A stretch of 64,000 nt of DNA, from NCBI RefSeq assembly GCF_002238045.1, contig NZ_NBYO01000001.1, positions 124,001-188,000 on the forward strand. The letters run 5' to 3'. Under the pieces are notes generated by a model. The model made no database searches, was not told where the DNA came from, and saw only the letters and a program-made list of their open reading frames with translations. Both the position numbers and the translations under genes were made by a program. The stretch is from Notoacmeibacter marinus (GTDB taxonomy: Bacteria; Pseudomonadota; Alphaproteobacteria; Rhizobiales; Rhizobiaceae). Every line of letters starts with the position of its first letter. Position 1 is the stretch's first letter. Positions 28,433-37,854 of the stretch are shown in pieces.

Positions 28433-29476
28433 TCAGCGCTTGTTCCGTTCGTTCAGGCGGCGGCGCTTGAACGCGTCTATCGTGGCCTCGACGATACGCG
28501 TCGCAGCGGTTGGATTGTCGAACGCCGCTTCCACCGGCAGCACCGCGCTCTGCTCATAAAGCGTCTGGAGCGCGCCTTTTCCTCCGCGCAGGCGAATAGC
28601 GTCCTTCTCCGTCGTGACGAGTCGCAGGCCATCCCGGTGCGCGTCGGCAAGCAGTTCGGCCGCGTCGTCCTCGGTGAAGACGTGATGGTCGGGAAACGAG
28701 CGGGTTACGGCAACCGACGCGCCGATCCGTCGAAGCGTTGTAAAGAATTTCTCCGGCACACCGATACCGGCAAAAGCGAGGCACGGGGTCCCCATCAAAT
28801 CGGGCGAGCCTGTGGGATTTATCTTCGCCCGATGAATGGGTAGGGCCGCCCGGGCCGCGATCCGCACCACATGATCGGCGGCATCGCCGTCCCCCATGAC
28901 GAGCAGGCTGTCGGCATGGCGAAGTTGCGTGCGGAGCGGTGCCCGCAAGGGGCCCGCGGGAATAATATGGCCATTGCCGAAACCGTGATGGGCGTCGACG
29001 ACAAGAAGGGCGTGATCGATGGCGATCCGCGCGCTCTGAAAACCATCATCCATGATCAAAAGGTCGCACTGCCGCTCTTCCATGAGCAGACGCGCCCCGG
29101 CGAGGCGATTGGGCGTAACAGCGACGGGAGCGGCGCGCGCCAGCAGCAGCGGCTCGTCGCCAACGTGACGGGCAAGATCGTGATCTGGGTCGACGATGCG
29201 GGGCCGATCGAGATTGCCGCCATAACCTCGGGACAGAATGCCAGGCTTTCGGCCAAGCTGGATCGCCATGCGCGCCAGTTCGATAGCGACCGGAGTCTTG
29301 CCGGCTCCGCCGACTGTGAAATTGCCGACGCACAGAACCGGCGCGTCGACCGGGCGACGCGGCGCGCGATCCTGCCGGTAGCCGGCCACCGCTCCATAAA
29401 CCCAGCCCGCCGGCGCCAACGCATAACCGCGCCAGTCGCCATTTATCCACCAGAAGGGAGGAGCTTCGCTCGCCAT
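28433..29476 (-). CDS. lpxK: Tetraacyldisaccharide 4'-kinase (347 aa)
   Basis: LpxK phosphorylates the 4' position of the lipid A disaccharide at the inner membrane. The N-terminus is hydrophobic (WWINGDWRGYALAPAGWVYG) for membrane association, followed by the P-loop VGNFTVGGAGKTPVAIELA. Further conserved segments are LIMDDGFQSARIAIDHALLV and FAGIGVPEKFFTTLRRIGA, and FPDHHVFTEDD. Length is standard. It starts 9 bp after waaA, so the two lipid A/Kdo steps are expressed together. Confidence 0.93.
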   Translation of the reverse strand: MASEAPPFWWINGDWRGYALAPAGWVYGAVAGYRQDRAPRRPVDAPVLCVGNFTVGGAGKTPVAIELARMAIQLGRKPGILSRGYGGNLDRPRIVDPDHDLARHVGDEPLLLARAAPVAVTPNRLAGARLLMEERQCDLLIMDDGFQSARIAIDHALLVVDAHHGFGNGHIIPAGPLRAPLRTQLRHADSLLVMGDGDAADHVVRIAARAALPIHRAKINPTGSPDLMGTPCLAFAGIGVPEKFFTTLRRIGASVAVTRSFPDHHVFTEDDAAELLADAHRDGLRLVTTEKDAIRLRGGKGALQTLYEQSAVLPVEAAFDNPTAATRIVEATIDAFKRRRLNERNKR

Positions 29477-29485
29477 GATACCCGC

Positions 29486-30814
29486 CTAGTGAACATCGTC
29501 GGTTTCGTTGCGAAAGGTCGCATCCATGATGAGTGGATGGATGAAGCGGTCGAGTTCGCGCAAGGTTGCGTCCAGCGCGCCTCGCATCTTGCCGGCGGCA
29601 TCGGCTGCCGCAGCGGCCATCCGGTTGCGCATGGACGGCCGGGTCAGCAGAAAATTGACGGCACCCGCCAGCGTCTTGCTGTCTTCCACCACCTTCGCTC
29701 CGCCGGCCGAGCGCAGCTTTTCGAAAGCATCCCGGAAATTGGTGTGGTCCGGGCCGGTGAGAATGGCCGTGTCCAGCATCGCCGCCTCGAGAGGATTCTG
29801 GCCGCCTGTCGCTTCCGCCGCCATGGAGCGGCCCATGAAGGCAATACCGGAAAGACGCAGATAAAGGCCCAGTTCGTTCATCGTATCGCCAAGCCAGATA
29901 TCGGTCTGCCGATCCGGCACTTCGCCCTTGCTACGTTGCGCAACGCGAAAGCCCACTTCGCTCAACTGGGCTGCGATCACGTCGCCCCGCTCGGCATGGC
30001 GCGGCACGATGAGAGTCAGAATATCGGGATGGCGCTTTTCCAGCATGCGATGGACGGCGCCTGCCATTTCTTCTTCGCCGGGATGGGTGGAAATCGCGGC
30101 CCAGACATCCCGTTGGCCGATAGCCGCGCCCAGACGGCGAACCTCGTCCATCTCCGCCGCCGGGATCTGCGCATCGGCCTTCAGATTGCCCGTCGAGGTC
30201 ACCCGCCGCTCCGACAGGAGACCGAAACGCTCGGCCTGTTCGTCCGATTGGGCCAGGATCAAAGCGTAGCGATTGAGAAGGGCGGCGGCGAGCGAAGGGT
30301 TCTTGCGCCAGCGGGCAAAGGTCTTGTCCGACAGGCGACCGTTGACGAGCGCATGGGGAATGTGCCGCTCGGACAGAAGATGAATGGTGGTCGGCCAGAT
30401 CTCCGATTCGCAGCTCACCACAAGGTCGGGCCGCCAGAAATTCAGAAAGCGGCGCATGATCGCCGGAATGTCGAGCGGGCGGTATTGATGGGTAACCCGA
30501 TCGGTGAAACGCTTCGAGGCGATTGCCGCTGCCGTCACGGTCGATGTGGTCAACAGCACATGGACGTTGTGCCGCGCTAGATGATCGATCAGCCCGGCAA
30601 TGGCGTTCAGTTCACCGACACTGGCGGCGTGGACCCAGACCAGTGGGCGTTCGGGCCGCTCGGCCGAAGCGTAGCCGTAGCGTTCTCGCCGGCGGTTCCG
30701 TTCTTCCTTTCCGGCGAAAGAACGCCCCGCCAGATAAAGCCCCGCGAAAGGCCGAGCGATCTGGCCGACCGTCCGATAAGCGCCGAAAGCAATTCGCGGA
30801 AAAAGTGGTTTCAT
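29486..30814 (-). CDS. waaA: 3-deoxy-D-manno-octulosonic acid (Kdo) transferase (442 aa)
   Basis: WaaA (KdtA) adds Kdo residues to lipid IVA. The N-terminal membrane-anchor segment (FGAYRTVGQIARPFAGLYLA) is followed by RPLVWVHAASVGELNA with the acceptor-site Glu, HQYRPLDIPAIMRRFL, CESEIWPTTI, and the donor-site region AISTHPGEEEMAG and GGQNPLEAAMLDTAIL. The start is set at ATG 30814, which gives the expected N-terminus, although no clear ribosome binding site precedes it. A possible DUF374 acyltransferase, which I expected between this gene and the DUF4170 gene from related genomes, is absent. Confidence 0.92.
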   Translation of the reverse strand: MKPLFPRIAFGAYRTVGQIARPFAGLYLAGRSFAGKEERNRRRERYGYASAERPERPLVWVHAASVGELNAIAGLIDHLARHNVHVLLTTSTVTAAAIASKRFTDRVTHQYRPLDIPAIMRRFLNFWRPDLVVSCESEIWPTTIHLLSERHIPHALVNGRLSDKTFARWRKNPSLAAALLNRYALILAQSDEQAERFGLLSERRVTSTGNLKADAQIPAAEMDEVRRLGAAIGQRDVWAAISTHPGEEEMAGAVHRMLEKRHPDILTLIVPRHAERGDVIAAQLSEVGFRVAQRSKGEVPDRQTDIWLGDTMNELGLYLRLSGIAFMGRSMAAEATGGQNPLEAAMLDTAILTGPDHTNFRDAFEKLRSAGGAKVVEDSKTLAGAVNFLLTRPSMRNRMAAAAADAAGKMRGALDATLRELDRFIHPLIMDATFRNETDDVH

Positions 30815-30931
30815 GGGCAAGGGAGGAATGCCGTTGCGAACGTGACGGAATTGACCGGCGAGGACGCCAAGAACCAGCCCCTCCATAGAGGCGGGAACGG
30901 CAATCCGTTTCGGCGCGCGGCCATCGGGGCC

Positions 30932-31174
30932 TCAGTCCTGCCCGGGCGACAGGAAACGATGCATGTGAACGATGAAATAACGCATATGCGCGTTGTCGAC
31001 GGTCTGCTGGGCCTTCTTGCGCCAGGCTTTCTCGGCCGTCGCGAAATTGGGAAAGATGCCGACAATATCGAGTTTGTCGATGTCGCGAAATGTCAGCCCA
31101 TCGAGGCTTTCGAGCTCGCCACCGAAAACGAGATGGAGAAGCTGTTCTGACTCCTGGCTTTGTGCATTCGTGGC
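30932..31174 (-). CDS. DUF4170 family protein (80 aa), TTG start
   Basis: A small Rhizobiales protein of unknown function with the family core LLHLVFGGELESLDGLTFRD, DKLDIVGIFPNFATAEKAW and TVDNAHMRYFIVHMHR. The TTG at 31174 is chosen over an ATG at 31198 because a full AGGAGG lies 5 nt upstream of the TTG and nothing precedes the ATG. It lies between cysQ and waaA in a leftward run, with 117 bp to waaA in which I see no further gene. Confidence 0.85.
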   Translation of the reverse strand, partial: ATNAQSQESEQLLHLVFGGELESLDGLTFRDIDKLDIVGIFPNFATAEKAWRKKAQQTVDNAHMRYFIVHMHRFLSPGQD

Positions 31175-31288
31175 CAAGCTTTCCTCCTGAAAGGTCATAT
31201 TGCTGTTTGAGCGCGAGCCCGGCGTTTAGACAATCAATATTTGTTCTACGCAAGAGCCCCGACCTGCAAAGACAGGACTATTGCGCAA

Positions 31289-32098
31289 TCATGATCGCTT
31301 GTGGGCAGCGGCTCGAATAACGGGCAGAAGATCGCCGGTTACATGCAAATGACTGGCGAGAAGGGGGCCATGACGTGGTGTTGTCCCACAGAGTTTCACG
31401 TCGCCGCCATCGGGCCGGAGGAGCCGGCCGCCCATCTCGGTCAGAAGGAGCATGGCGGCCGCAATGTCCCAATCATGCGCGTTGGCCTTGATCAAGGTGG
31501 CGTCGAGACGGCCATCGGCCACCATGGCGATCCGATAGGCGAGCGAGGGAATATGGCCGCGATGCCGATTGGCCACGGCAAGGCTCGGCGGCAGGTCCCG
31601 AAGCAGGCTTGCCGGACCGGCAATGGACACAGCCTGTCTACTTCCCGCTGCCTTCAACAGCTTGCCGTTGCACAGTGCGCCCTGCCCGGCTACGGCTTCG
31701 AACGACTCTTCCAAGGCCGGGCAATCCAACACCCCAGCAAGCGGCGCTCCATCCTCGACGATTGCGATGGATACGCACCAGGTCTTCTTTCCAGCCAGAA
31801 AGGCGCGCGTGCCGTCTATGGGATCGACCACGAAAGCGCGGCGGCGCGACAGACGGGACGAATCGTCCTCGGTCTCCTCCGACAGCCAGCCATAGTCCGG
31901 TCGGGCGGCCAGAAGCGTCTTGCGTAGGAACTCGTCCACCGCCAGATCGGCTTCGGAAACGGGACTGTTGTTCTCCTTGTTCCAAACATCGGGATCGCAG
32001 CCGAAATGATCGAGTGCGATCCGTCCCCCTTCGGATGCGGCCTGACGGATAAGGGCCATATCGTCGGCAAGGGTCGGCAGCGGGTCATTCGCCGGCAA
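31289..32098 (-). CDS. cysQ: 3'(2'),5'-bisphosphate nucleotidase / inositol monophosphatase family (269 aa)
   Basis: A Li+-sensitive Mg2+ phosphatase that in the CysQ group removes the 3'-phosphate from PAP formed in sulfate assimilation. The metal-binding motifs are WLSEETEDD, the core VVDPIDGTRAFLAGKKTW, and AHDWDIAAAMLLLTEMGG. CysQ is preferred over plain inositol monophosphatase from the GTRAFLAGKKTW wording and the genomic context known in this group, but the substrate is an inference. Its start overlaps the end of pmbA by 14 bp. Confidence 0.87.
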   Translation of the reverse strand: MPANDPLPTLADDMALIRQAASEGGRIALDHFGCDPDVWNKENNSPVSEADLAVDEFLRKTLLAARPDYGWLSEETEDDSSRLSRRRAFVVDPIDGTRAFLAGKKTWCVSIAIVEDGAPLAGVLDCPALEESFEAVAGQGALCNGKLLKAAGSRQAVSIAGPASLLRDLPPSLAVANRHRGHIPSLAYRIAMVADGRLDATLIKANAHDWDIAAAMLLLTEMGGRLLRPDGGDVKLCGTTPRHGPLLASHLHVTGDLLPVIRAAAHKRS

Positions 32099-33455
32099 GT
32101 GTCATCCCCTCAATGCGCAGCGTCGGCGCGGCGGTGGCAAAGGAGCGGTCCAGATCGTCGGCCGCCACCATCTGGCGAAACATGTCCTTCAGATTGGCGG
32201 CGATCGTCACTTCCGTCACCGGGTATGTCAGCTCACCCTTCTCGATCCGGAACCCCGAAGCACCGCGCGAATAGTCGCCGGTTATCAGGTTCACGCCCTG
32301 TCCGATCACTTCCGTGACGTAAAAGCCGTGATCGATGTCCCCGATCATGTCTTCGGCAGATATGGCACCGGCCTCGATAGCCAGATTGGTGCTGGACGGC
32401 ACAACCTGCGCACCGCTTCGCGCACCGCGGCCATTCGTCTGCAGTCCCAGTTCGCGCGCGGTCGATGTGGAGAGGAACCAGTTCCGCAGAACCCCCTCCT
32501 CCACCATCGTCATCGGCGCGCCACGCACGCCCTCACCATCGAATGGGCGTGAGCCGCCACCGCGTCGTATCTGTGGATTGTCGGTGAGCGTAATGCCGGA
32601 AGCGGCGACGGCCTGCCCCATCAGATCACGCCAGAAACTGGTCTTTCTCACAACGGCGCTGCCATTGACCAACTGTCCCATGGTGCCCGCCAGTCCACGC
32701 GCGACCCGCGGATCGAACACGACCGTGACCGGTCCCGTGGGCATTTTCCGCCCGCCGAGGCGGCGAACGGCGCGTTCTCCAGCGTGGCGGCCAATCGCCT
32801 CGGGATCCCGCAAATCACTTCGATGACGTGCCGAGGAGAAATCGTAGTCGCGCTCCATGGACTGGCCCGTTCCGGCAAGCGCGGCGACGGATTGCGAAAA
32901 ATGACTGCCCCGGTACGAACCGGAGAACCCGCCCGATGTCGCGAGCGTCAGGCCGCTCCGCGTACACGATACGCCCGCTCCCATGATTTGCGAAACACCC
33001 TCAACCGCGTCGGCTGCACCTTCCATCGCAAGGGCCGTTGCAACCATCGCTTCGGTATCGGGCCAGCTATCGTCGAACAGGTCCAGATCGACGACCTCAT
33101 GCGCCAAACGGTCGGGCTCGGCCAGCGAGCGGCTTTCGTCCACCGGCGCAACGCGCGCCATGGCCACGGCTCGTTCGGCAAGCCGGCCCGGTTCATAACC
33201 GCTCGTCGCACCGACCGACGCAACGCGCCCGTCCACGAAAACACGCAACGACACGTCGTCACTCTCGGCGGCTTCGCTGTTCTCGACCTTGCGTTCGCGA
33301 ATGGAGACCGAAATGGAGCGGCTTGCGACACAAACGGCATCGGCCGCGTCGGCTCCTGCCCTGCGCGCCGCTTCGACCAGTTCCGAAACACGGTCGAGCC
33401 GCGCTTGCTCGTCCTCGTCAGCCCGTTCGGGACGATGCTTATTCGCAAGGGTCAA
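32085..33455 (-). CDS. pmbA: TldD/PmbA family metalloprotease-related protein (about 456 aa)
   Basis: The TldD-TldE (PmbA) pair matures microcins and degrades the CcdA antitoxin; PmbA itself lacks the zinc motif. The family features are SISVSIRERKVENSEAAESD, GYEPGRLAERAVAMARVAP, GPVTVVFDPRVARGLAG and the C-terminal GDYSRGASGFRIEKGELTYP. The start is uncertain: TTG at 33455, with GAAGAG 6 nt upstream, gives the usual 450-residue length, whereas the frame remains open to 33632 without good signals. No HExxH is present, in line with the PmbA rather than TldD side. It overlaps cysQ by 14 bp. Confidence 0.85.
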   Translation of the reverse strand: MTLANKHRPERADEDEQARLDRVSELVEAARRAGADAADAVCVASRSISVSIRERKVENSEAAESDDVSLRVFVDGRVASVGATSGYEPGRLAERAVAMARVAPVDESRSLAEPDRLAHEVVDLDLFDDSWPDTEAMVATALAMEGAADAVEGVSQIMGAGVSCTRSGLTLATSGGFSGSYRGSHFSQSVAALAGTGQSMERDYDFSSARHRSDLRDPEAIGRHAGERAVRRLGGRKMPTGPVTVVFDPRVARGLAGTMGQLVNGSAVVRKTSFWRDLMGQAVAASGITLTDNPQIRRGGGSRPFDGEGVRGAPMTMVEEGVLRNWFLSTSTARELGLQTNGRGARSGAQVVPSSTNLAIEAGAISAEDMIGDIDHGFYVTEVIGQGVNLITGDYSRGASGFRIEKGELTYPVTEVTIAANLKDMFRQMVAADDLDRSFATAAPTLRIEGMTLAGE

Positions 33456-33506
33456 TGGATTCTCTTCTGTCGATTTTGCTATGCACCATCTATGAAGGAA
33501 GAACCG

Positions 33507-33532
33507 CCGTGACAAGCAGCCGCTTGTGACGG
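33507..33532. promoter_or_regulatory. Inverted repeat between pmbA and the cation/proton antiporter
   Basis: CCGTGACAAGC and GCTTGTGACGG form 11-bp arms with one mismatch around AGCC, in the 107-bp divergent gap and 31 bp upstream of the antiporter start. It could be an operator or a leader hairpin controlling antiporter expression. Confidence 0.35.
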
Positions 33533-33562
33533 TTAGACACCCAGCACAAGGAACGAACGGGT

Positions 33563-35377
33563 TTGGCCACGCCAGAAGCATCTCTTTACGGTGAAGCGGT
33601 TCTCCTTCTGGCAGGGGCTGTCGTCGCCGCACCCCTCTTCAAGCGAATCGGCCTTGGCACGGTTTTGGGCTATATTGCTGCTGGCATCCTCATCGGACCT
33701 GTGGCGCGGCTGATCGCCGACGGCGAAGAAATCCTCCACATAGCCGAACTCGGCGTGGTCTTTCTTCTGTTCCTGATCGGGCTGGAACTGAAGCCCTCGC
33801 GGCTCTGGGCGCTGAGGCGCGATATCTTTGGGCTGGGCCTGTCGCAAGTCATGCTGACGGGCTTCATCATCTCCTTGCTATTGCTGATATTCCTGCCGCC
33901 GGCCGCAGCGGTCATCGCCGGGTTCGGCCTTGCCCTTTCGTCCACGGCTTTCGGCATGCAGATCCTGGAAGATACAGGCGACACCAACCGGCGTTACGGC
34001 CAGCGCGCCTTCTCCATCCTGCTTTTCCAGGACATCGCCATCGCCCCGCTTCTGGTGCTGGCCACGTTCCTGGCGCCCTATGGCGCGGAAGATGCGCGTT
34101 CGCCGCTTCTCTCGATTCTGCTTGCAGTCGGAACGGTTGCCGCGCTGATCGTCGCGGGCCGCTATCTGCTCAACCCGCTCTTTCGGATCATCGGCAATAC
34201 CGGTGCGCGCGAAGTGATGATCGCAGCAGCGCTTTTGCTCGTCATCGGTTCGGGCCTCGCCATGCAGTGGGCGGGACTTTCCATGGCCATGGGCGCTTTC
34301 ATCGCCGGCGTTCTTCTGGCCGAATCGCGCTATCGGCACGAGCTGGAAGCCGATATCGAGCCGTTCCGTGGCATTCTTCTGGGCCTTTTCTTCATGGCCG
34401 TCGGCCTGTCGCTCGACCTCACCGTCATTCAGAACAATCTGCTGCTGATCGTGGCGGCCGTGCCGGCCCTTCTACTTATCAAAGGGCTGATCATCTTTCT
34501 TCTGGCGCGGGTCTTCGGATCGACCAGTGACGACGCTATGCGTGTCGCCAGCCTTTTGCCGCAGGGCGGCGAATTCGGTTTCGTTCTGTTTTCGGCAGCG
34601 GCCAGCAGCGGCATCTTCTCCGCCCGGACCGCCTCCATCCTTGTGGCCATCGTCACCATCTCGATGGCGCTCACGCCGCTCAGCCGGCGGATCGGCGACT
34701 GGATCACCAGCGCCACGCTGCGCGACGACGATGTCATGGAAGAGGACTTCGCCAATGCCGGCAGCGATGTGCTGATGATCGGGTTCTCGCGTTTCGGTCA
34801 GATCACCGCGCAGATGCTGCTCGCCGGCGGCGTCGACGTGACGGTGATCGATCTGTCCGCCGAGCGCGTAACCCAGGCAGGGAAGTTCGGCTTTCGCATC
34901 TATTACGGCGATGGCTGCCGCAAGGACGTACTGGAAGCGGCAGGTATTCGCCGCGCCAAGGTGGTGCTGGTCTGCACCCATCTGCCGTCGATCACCAACC
35001 GCATCGTCGATCTGGTCTCGTCGGAATATCCGAACGCCAAGATCTATGCGCGTTCCTGGGACAGGGCGCACGCCATCGCGCTGCGCAAGCGCAATGTGGA
35101 TTACGAATTGCGCGAGACCGTGGAGAGCGCGCTCGTCTTCGGTCGCCAGACCCTTCATGCCCTTGGGATCGAAGACCATCTGGCGCATGAAATCGAGAAG
35201 GATGTGCGCCAGCGCGATGAAGAGCGTCTGGCCATCCAGCAGGTCGAAGGCCTGTTCGCCGGTCAGGAAAAGGTCTTTACCAGCCCCGTTCCCGAGCCGC
35301 TCATCGAACCTCGGAAAAGGCGCGAGGCCGGGGACGGCAAGCACGATAAGGATGACGGCGCATGGTCCGCCGGATGA
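33563..35377 (+). CDS. Monovalent cation:proton antiporter-2 (KefB/KefC-type) with RCK domain (604 aa)
   Basis: An inner-membrane K+(Na+)/H+ antiporter. Residues 1-380 carry about 12 hydrophobic segments, with the CPA2 landmarks GLGTVLGYIAAGILIGP, ELGVVFLLFLIGLELKPSRL and GFGLALSSTAFGMQIL. A TrkA-N/RCK nucleotide-binding domain follows at about 395-520 (DVLMIGFSRFGQITAQMLL, then Asp in DVTVIDLSAER), and the last 70 residues are a charged cytoplasmic tail. The start is TTG at 33563 with AAGGA 10 nt before it. KefC-like glutathione control is possible but its accessory KefF/KefG gene is not adjacent. Confidence 0.92.
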   Translation: MATPEASLYGEAVLLLAGAVVAAPLFKRIGLGTVLGYIAAGILIGPVARLIADGEEILHIAELGVVFLLFLIGLELKPSRLWALRRDIFGLGLSQVMLTGFIISLLLLIFLPPAAAVIAGFGLALSSTAFGMQILEDTGDTNRRYGQRAFSILLFQDIAIAPLLVLATFLAPYGAEDARSPLLSILLAVGTVAALIVAGRYLLNPLFRIIGNTGAREVMIAAALLLVIGSGLAMQWAGLSMAMGAFIAGVLLAESRYRHELEADIEPFRGILLGLFFMAVGLSLDLTVIQNNLLLIVAAVPALLLIKGLIIFLLARVFGSTSDDAMRVASLLPQGGEFGFVLFSAAASSGIFSARTASILVAIVTISMALTPLSRRIGDWITSATLRDDDVMEEDFANAGSDVLMIGFSRFGQITAQMLLAGGVDVTVIDLSAERVTQAGKFGFRIYYGDGCRKDVLEAAGIRRAKVVLVCTHLPSITNRIVDLVSSEYPNAKIYARSWDRAHAIALRKRNVDYELRETVESALVFGRQTLHALGIEDHLAHEIEKDVRQRDEERLAIQQVEGLFAGQEKVFTSPVPEPLIEPRKRREAGDGKHDKDDGAWSAG

Positions 35378-35401
35378 TCGACAACGATTGAGAACGGGCC
35401 G

Positions 35402-36337
35402 TCAGTGCTGGGCGGATAGCCGCTCTACAATCCGGTCGGCAACGAGTTCGGGCCTCAGCCGAAGCAGAGCTTCGCGAAGGTCGAGACGCACATTGCGGCT
35501 CTCGTCCAACACCTGGTCCACGCGGGCGAAATCGAGCACCCGGAACCGGTCGATGGCCGGGCGGAGCATGATGTCGGGCGGTCGCCGCTCCAGTTTTCCA
35601 GCCGTGATCGACTGCATCATAAGTTGCGTGGCGCCGAAGAGAAGATCGATCGAGGACGGGCTTTTGCCGCTTCGGCGCGGCGAGCCCACGACATCGACCG
35701 CTATCACGATATCGACGCTGTCGCCGAACAGATCGAACGGCACGGGCGAACAGATGCCGCCATCGATAAAGAGCGTGCCGTCTCGCCGAACGGGTGCGAA
35801 CAGCGCCGGCACCGCCGCTGACGCCGCCAGCGCGCTCAAAAGATCGCCATCCTTGAGGATGCAGGCGCGATGACCGTAATAATCCGTCGCCGTGACCAGC
35901 AGGGGAACTTCCAGTTCCTCGAACCGCGAATGCAGCCGCTTGGGGAGAAAGGCGGCCAGAATGTTCTCGATATTGAACTGTCCGAGATGAAAATTGCCGG
36001 AGACCGTTTCGCCCACACGCGTCGGGCGGACCTGAAAGACCCGTTTCAAGGTCTCGACCTTCCGGCCGAACGCACCTATCGCATAATCGCGAATCTCGGC
36101 TCCACTCATACCGGCCGCATACCCCGCGCCCACGAGCGCGCCGATTGAGGATCCGGCAATCACCGTCGGACGGATACCAAGCGCATCCAGCTCTTCCAGA
36201 ACGTGAATATGCGCGAGGCCTCTGGCCCCGCCGCCGCCTAGCGCCAAGCCGATACGCGGATCTGCACCGCCGGCCGAACGCGTGTAGGGCTGGCGGTGTT
36301 TCTCTTCGGGAACTGCCTCGTCTTTCGCTGTCATCAT
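35402..36337 (-). CDS. Patatin-like phospholipase family protein, RssA-like (311 aa)
   Basis: A Ser-Asp dyad lipid acyl hydrolase. The oxyanion loop is LALGGGGARGLAH, the nucleophile Ser64 is in IAGSSIGALVGAG, and the catalytic Asp is in LFIDGGICSPVP (about residue 193). There is no signal peptide, so it is probably cytoplasmic or membrane associated, as RssA-type proteins are. It is the third gene of a leftward run after the two M16 peptidase genes, with an 8-bp gap, and converges on the antiporter gene. Confidence 0.88.
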   Translation of the reverse strand: MMTAKDEAVPEEKHRQPYTRSAGGADPRIGLALGGGGARGLAHIHVLEELDALGIRPTVIAGSSIGALVGAGYAAGMSGAEIRDYAIGAFGRKVETLKRVFQVRPTRVGETVSGNFHLGQFNIENILAAFLPKRLHSRFEELEVPLLVTATDYYGHRACILKDGDLLSALAASAAVPALFAPVRRDGTLFIDGGICSPVPFDLFGDSVDIVIAVDVVGSPRRSGKSPSSIDLLFGATQLMMQSITAGKLERRPPDIMLRPAIDRFRVLDFARVDQVLDESRNVRLDLREALLRLRPELVADRIVERLSAQH

Positions 36338-36345
36338 TCCGTCCG

Positions 36346-37854
36346 TCAGTCACTGCCCGTCGTTTCGCCGGGTTTGCCGGTCGACGGTTTGCTGCCCACC
36401 TCGCCCGTATCGGCGCCGGCGGCACCCTCGCCCAATGCGCCAGCCGGCGCCTGCCGAATCGTGTCGCCATCGTCCGACGATGCCGCACCCTTTTCGGCAT
36501 CATCGTTGGCGGCGGTCGCCAGAGGCGGTCCCACGACAAGAAGGGAAGGCTCCACCGAAAGGAGGCGTGCGGCCTCCTCATTTACCTCATCCAACGTCAC
36601 CGCGCGAATGGTCGCTTCCCGCGTATCGATATAATCGATCGGCAGGCCGGCCAGTTGCAGGCCGAGCACCGTACCGGCGATCGACGCCGATGAATCGAAG
36701 TTCGCGATGGCATAGGCGCCGACCACGAAGCTTTTCGCAGCTTCCAGTTCGTCCTCGGTGACACCCTCTTCGGCAACCTTTCGCACCTCTTCACGTATGA
36801 TGCCGAGTGTTTCCGCTCCCCGGTCCGCACTCGTGGCCGTCCCGATGCCCCAGGTGCTCGTATGATCGAGATTGGAAAGGTTCGAGCCCACGCCATAGGC
36901 AAGGCCGCGCTTTTCCCGCACCTCGTCGTAAAGTCGCGAGGAAAAAGATCCACCGCCCAGAATATGATTGGCGAGGTAGGCTGCGAAGAAACGCGGATCC
37001 TCGCGTTCGATACCCGGATAAAGGAGCGACAGGCGGGTCTGTGGAAGCGGATATTCGTAATGGACGGTATGACCGAATTTCGGTTCGAGATCAGGCACGT
37101 CGCTGAGATTCGCTTCTTCAGGCAGGGCACCGAAAATCTGATCCAGACGCTGGCCGAGCTTTTCTGCTGAAATTGCGCCCACGGCGGCAACGATCAGATT
37201 GCCCTGCGCAAACTGATCGCGGTGAAAGGCGCGCAGATCGTCCGCCGTCAGGCCAGCCATGCTTTCCTTCGTGCCATCGCTGTCGCGAGCGTAGGCATGG
37301 TCGCCGTAGATTTCCTGACGCCATTGGCGACCGGCCAGCGTGTTCGGGTCGCGTTCTTCCGCGACAAGGCTCGTCAGGAACTGGCTTTTCATGCGCGCGA
37401 CGGGCTCGTCATCGAAACGAGGCTCATTCACGGCCATCGTCAGGAGGCGCACGGCCTCGTCCTCGCGCTCGGCCAGCCAGGTCATCGAGCCGGTGATTTC
37501 GTCGATGCCGGCAGAGAACCCCATTTCGGCGCCGGATACATCGAGTGCATCCTGAAAAGCGTCCCGGTCGAGGTCGCCCGCACCCTCGTCAAACAGGCCC
37601 GTCATCAGTTTGGCCAGCCCGCCCTTGCCTTCAGGATCCTGGGACGAGCCGCCCTTGAAGGCGAACTTCATCGAGACCAGCGGAACGGTATAATCCTCTA
37701 CCAGCCAGGCCTTGATGCCGCCGGGCGAGACCACTTCCTGGATCTTGACGGCCGCATTGGCCGGCACAGCGATGAGGAATACAACCGTGGCAAGAGCCGC
37801 AAGAGCGCTCCCACGGGCTTCTTTAAAGAAGGACGCGATCATCATTTTCATCAT
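36346..37854 (-). CDS. M16 family peptidase-like protein without the zinc motif (502 aa)
   Basis: An exported M16 (insulinase-fold) protein whose HxxEH site is lost: the aligned segment reads GGLAKLMTGLFDEGAGDLD. It keeps the C-terminal-domain features GGGSFSSRLYDEVREKRGLA and YGVGSNLSN. It has a signal peptide after an odd Met-rich start (MMKMMIASFF, cleavage near PANA). The start overlaps the stop of the active M16 gene by 4 bp (ATGA). In such pairs the inactive member completes the cavity of the active one, so I infer a heterodimeric periplasmic oligopeptidase. The C-terminus is a low-complexity Gly/Ala/Asp tail. Confidence 0.9.
   Translation of the reverse strand: MMKMMIASFFKEARGSALAALATVVFLIAVPANAAVKIQEVVSPGGIKAWLVEDYTVPLVSMKFAFKGGSSQDPEGKGGLAKLMTGLFDEGAGDLDRDAFQDALDVSGAEMGFSAGIDEITGSMTWLAEREDEAVRLLTMAVNEPRFDDEPVARMKSQFLTSLVAEERDPNTLAGRQWRQEIYGDHAYARDSDGTKESMAGLTADDLRAFHRDQFAQGNLIVAAVGAISAEKLGQRLDQIFGALPEEANLSDVPDLEPKFGHTVHYEYPLPQTRLSLLYPGIEREDPRFFAAYLANHILGGGSFSSRLYDEVREKRGLAYGVGSNLSNLDHTSTWGIGTATSADRGAETLGIIREEVRKVAEEGVTEDELEAAKSFVVGAYAIANFDSSASIAGTVLGLQLAGLPIDYIDTREATIRAVTLDEVNEEAARLLSVEPSLLVVGPPLATAANDDAEKGAASSDDGDTIRQAPAGALGEGAAGADTGEVGSKPSTGKPGETTGSD

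Noticed and set aside
7026-33563. Cluster of TTG starts (CNNM gene, monooxygenase, dctM, DUF4170, pmbA, antiporter) as a sign of special translational control
   Set aside because: TTG starts are common in high-GC alphaproteobacteria, and some of these calls are my own inferences, so the pattern is not strong evidence.
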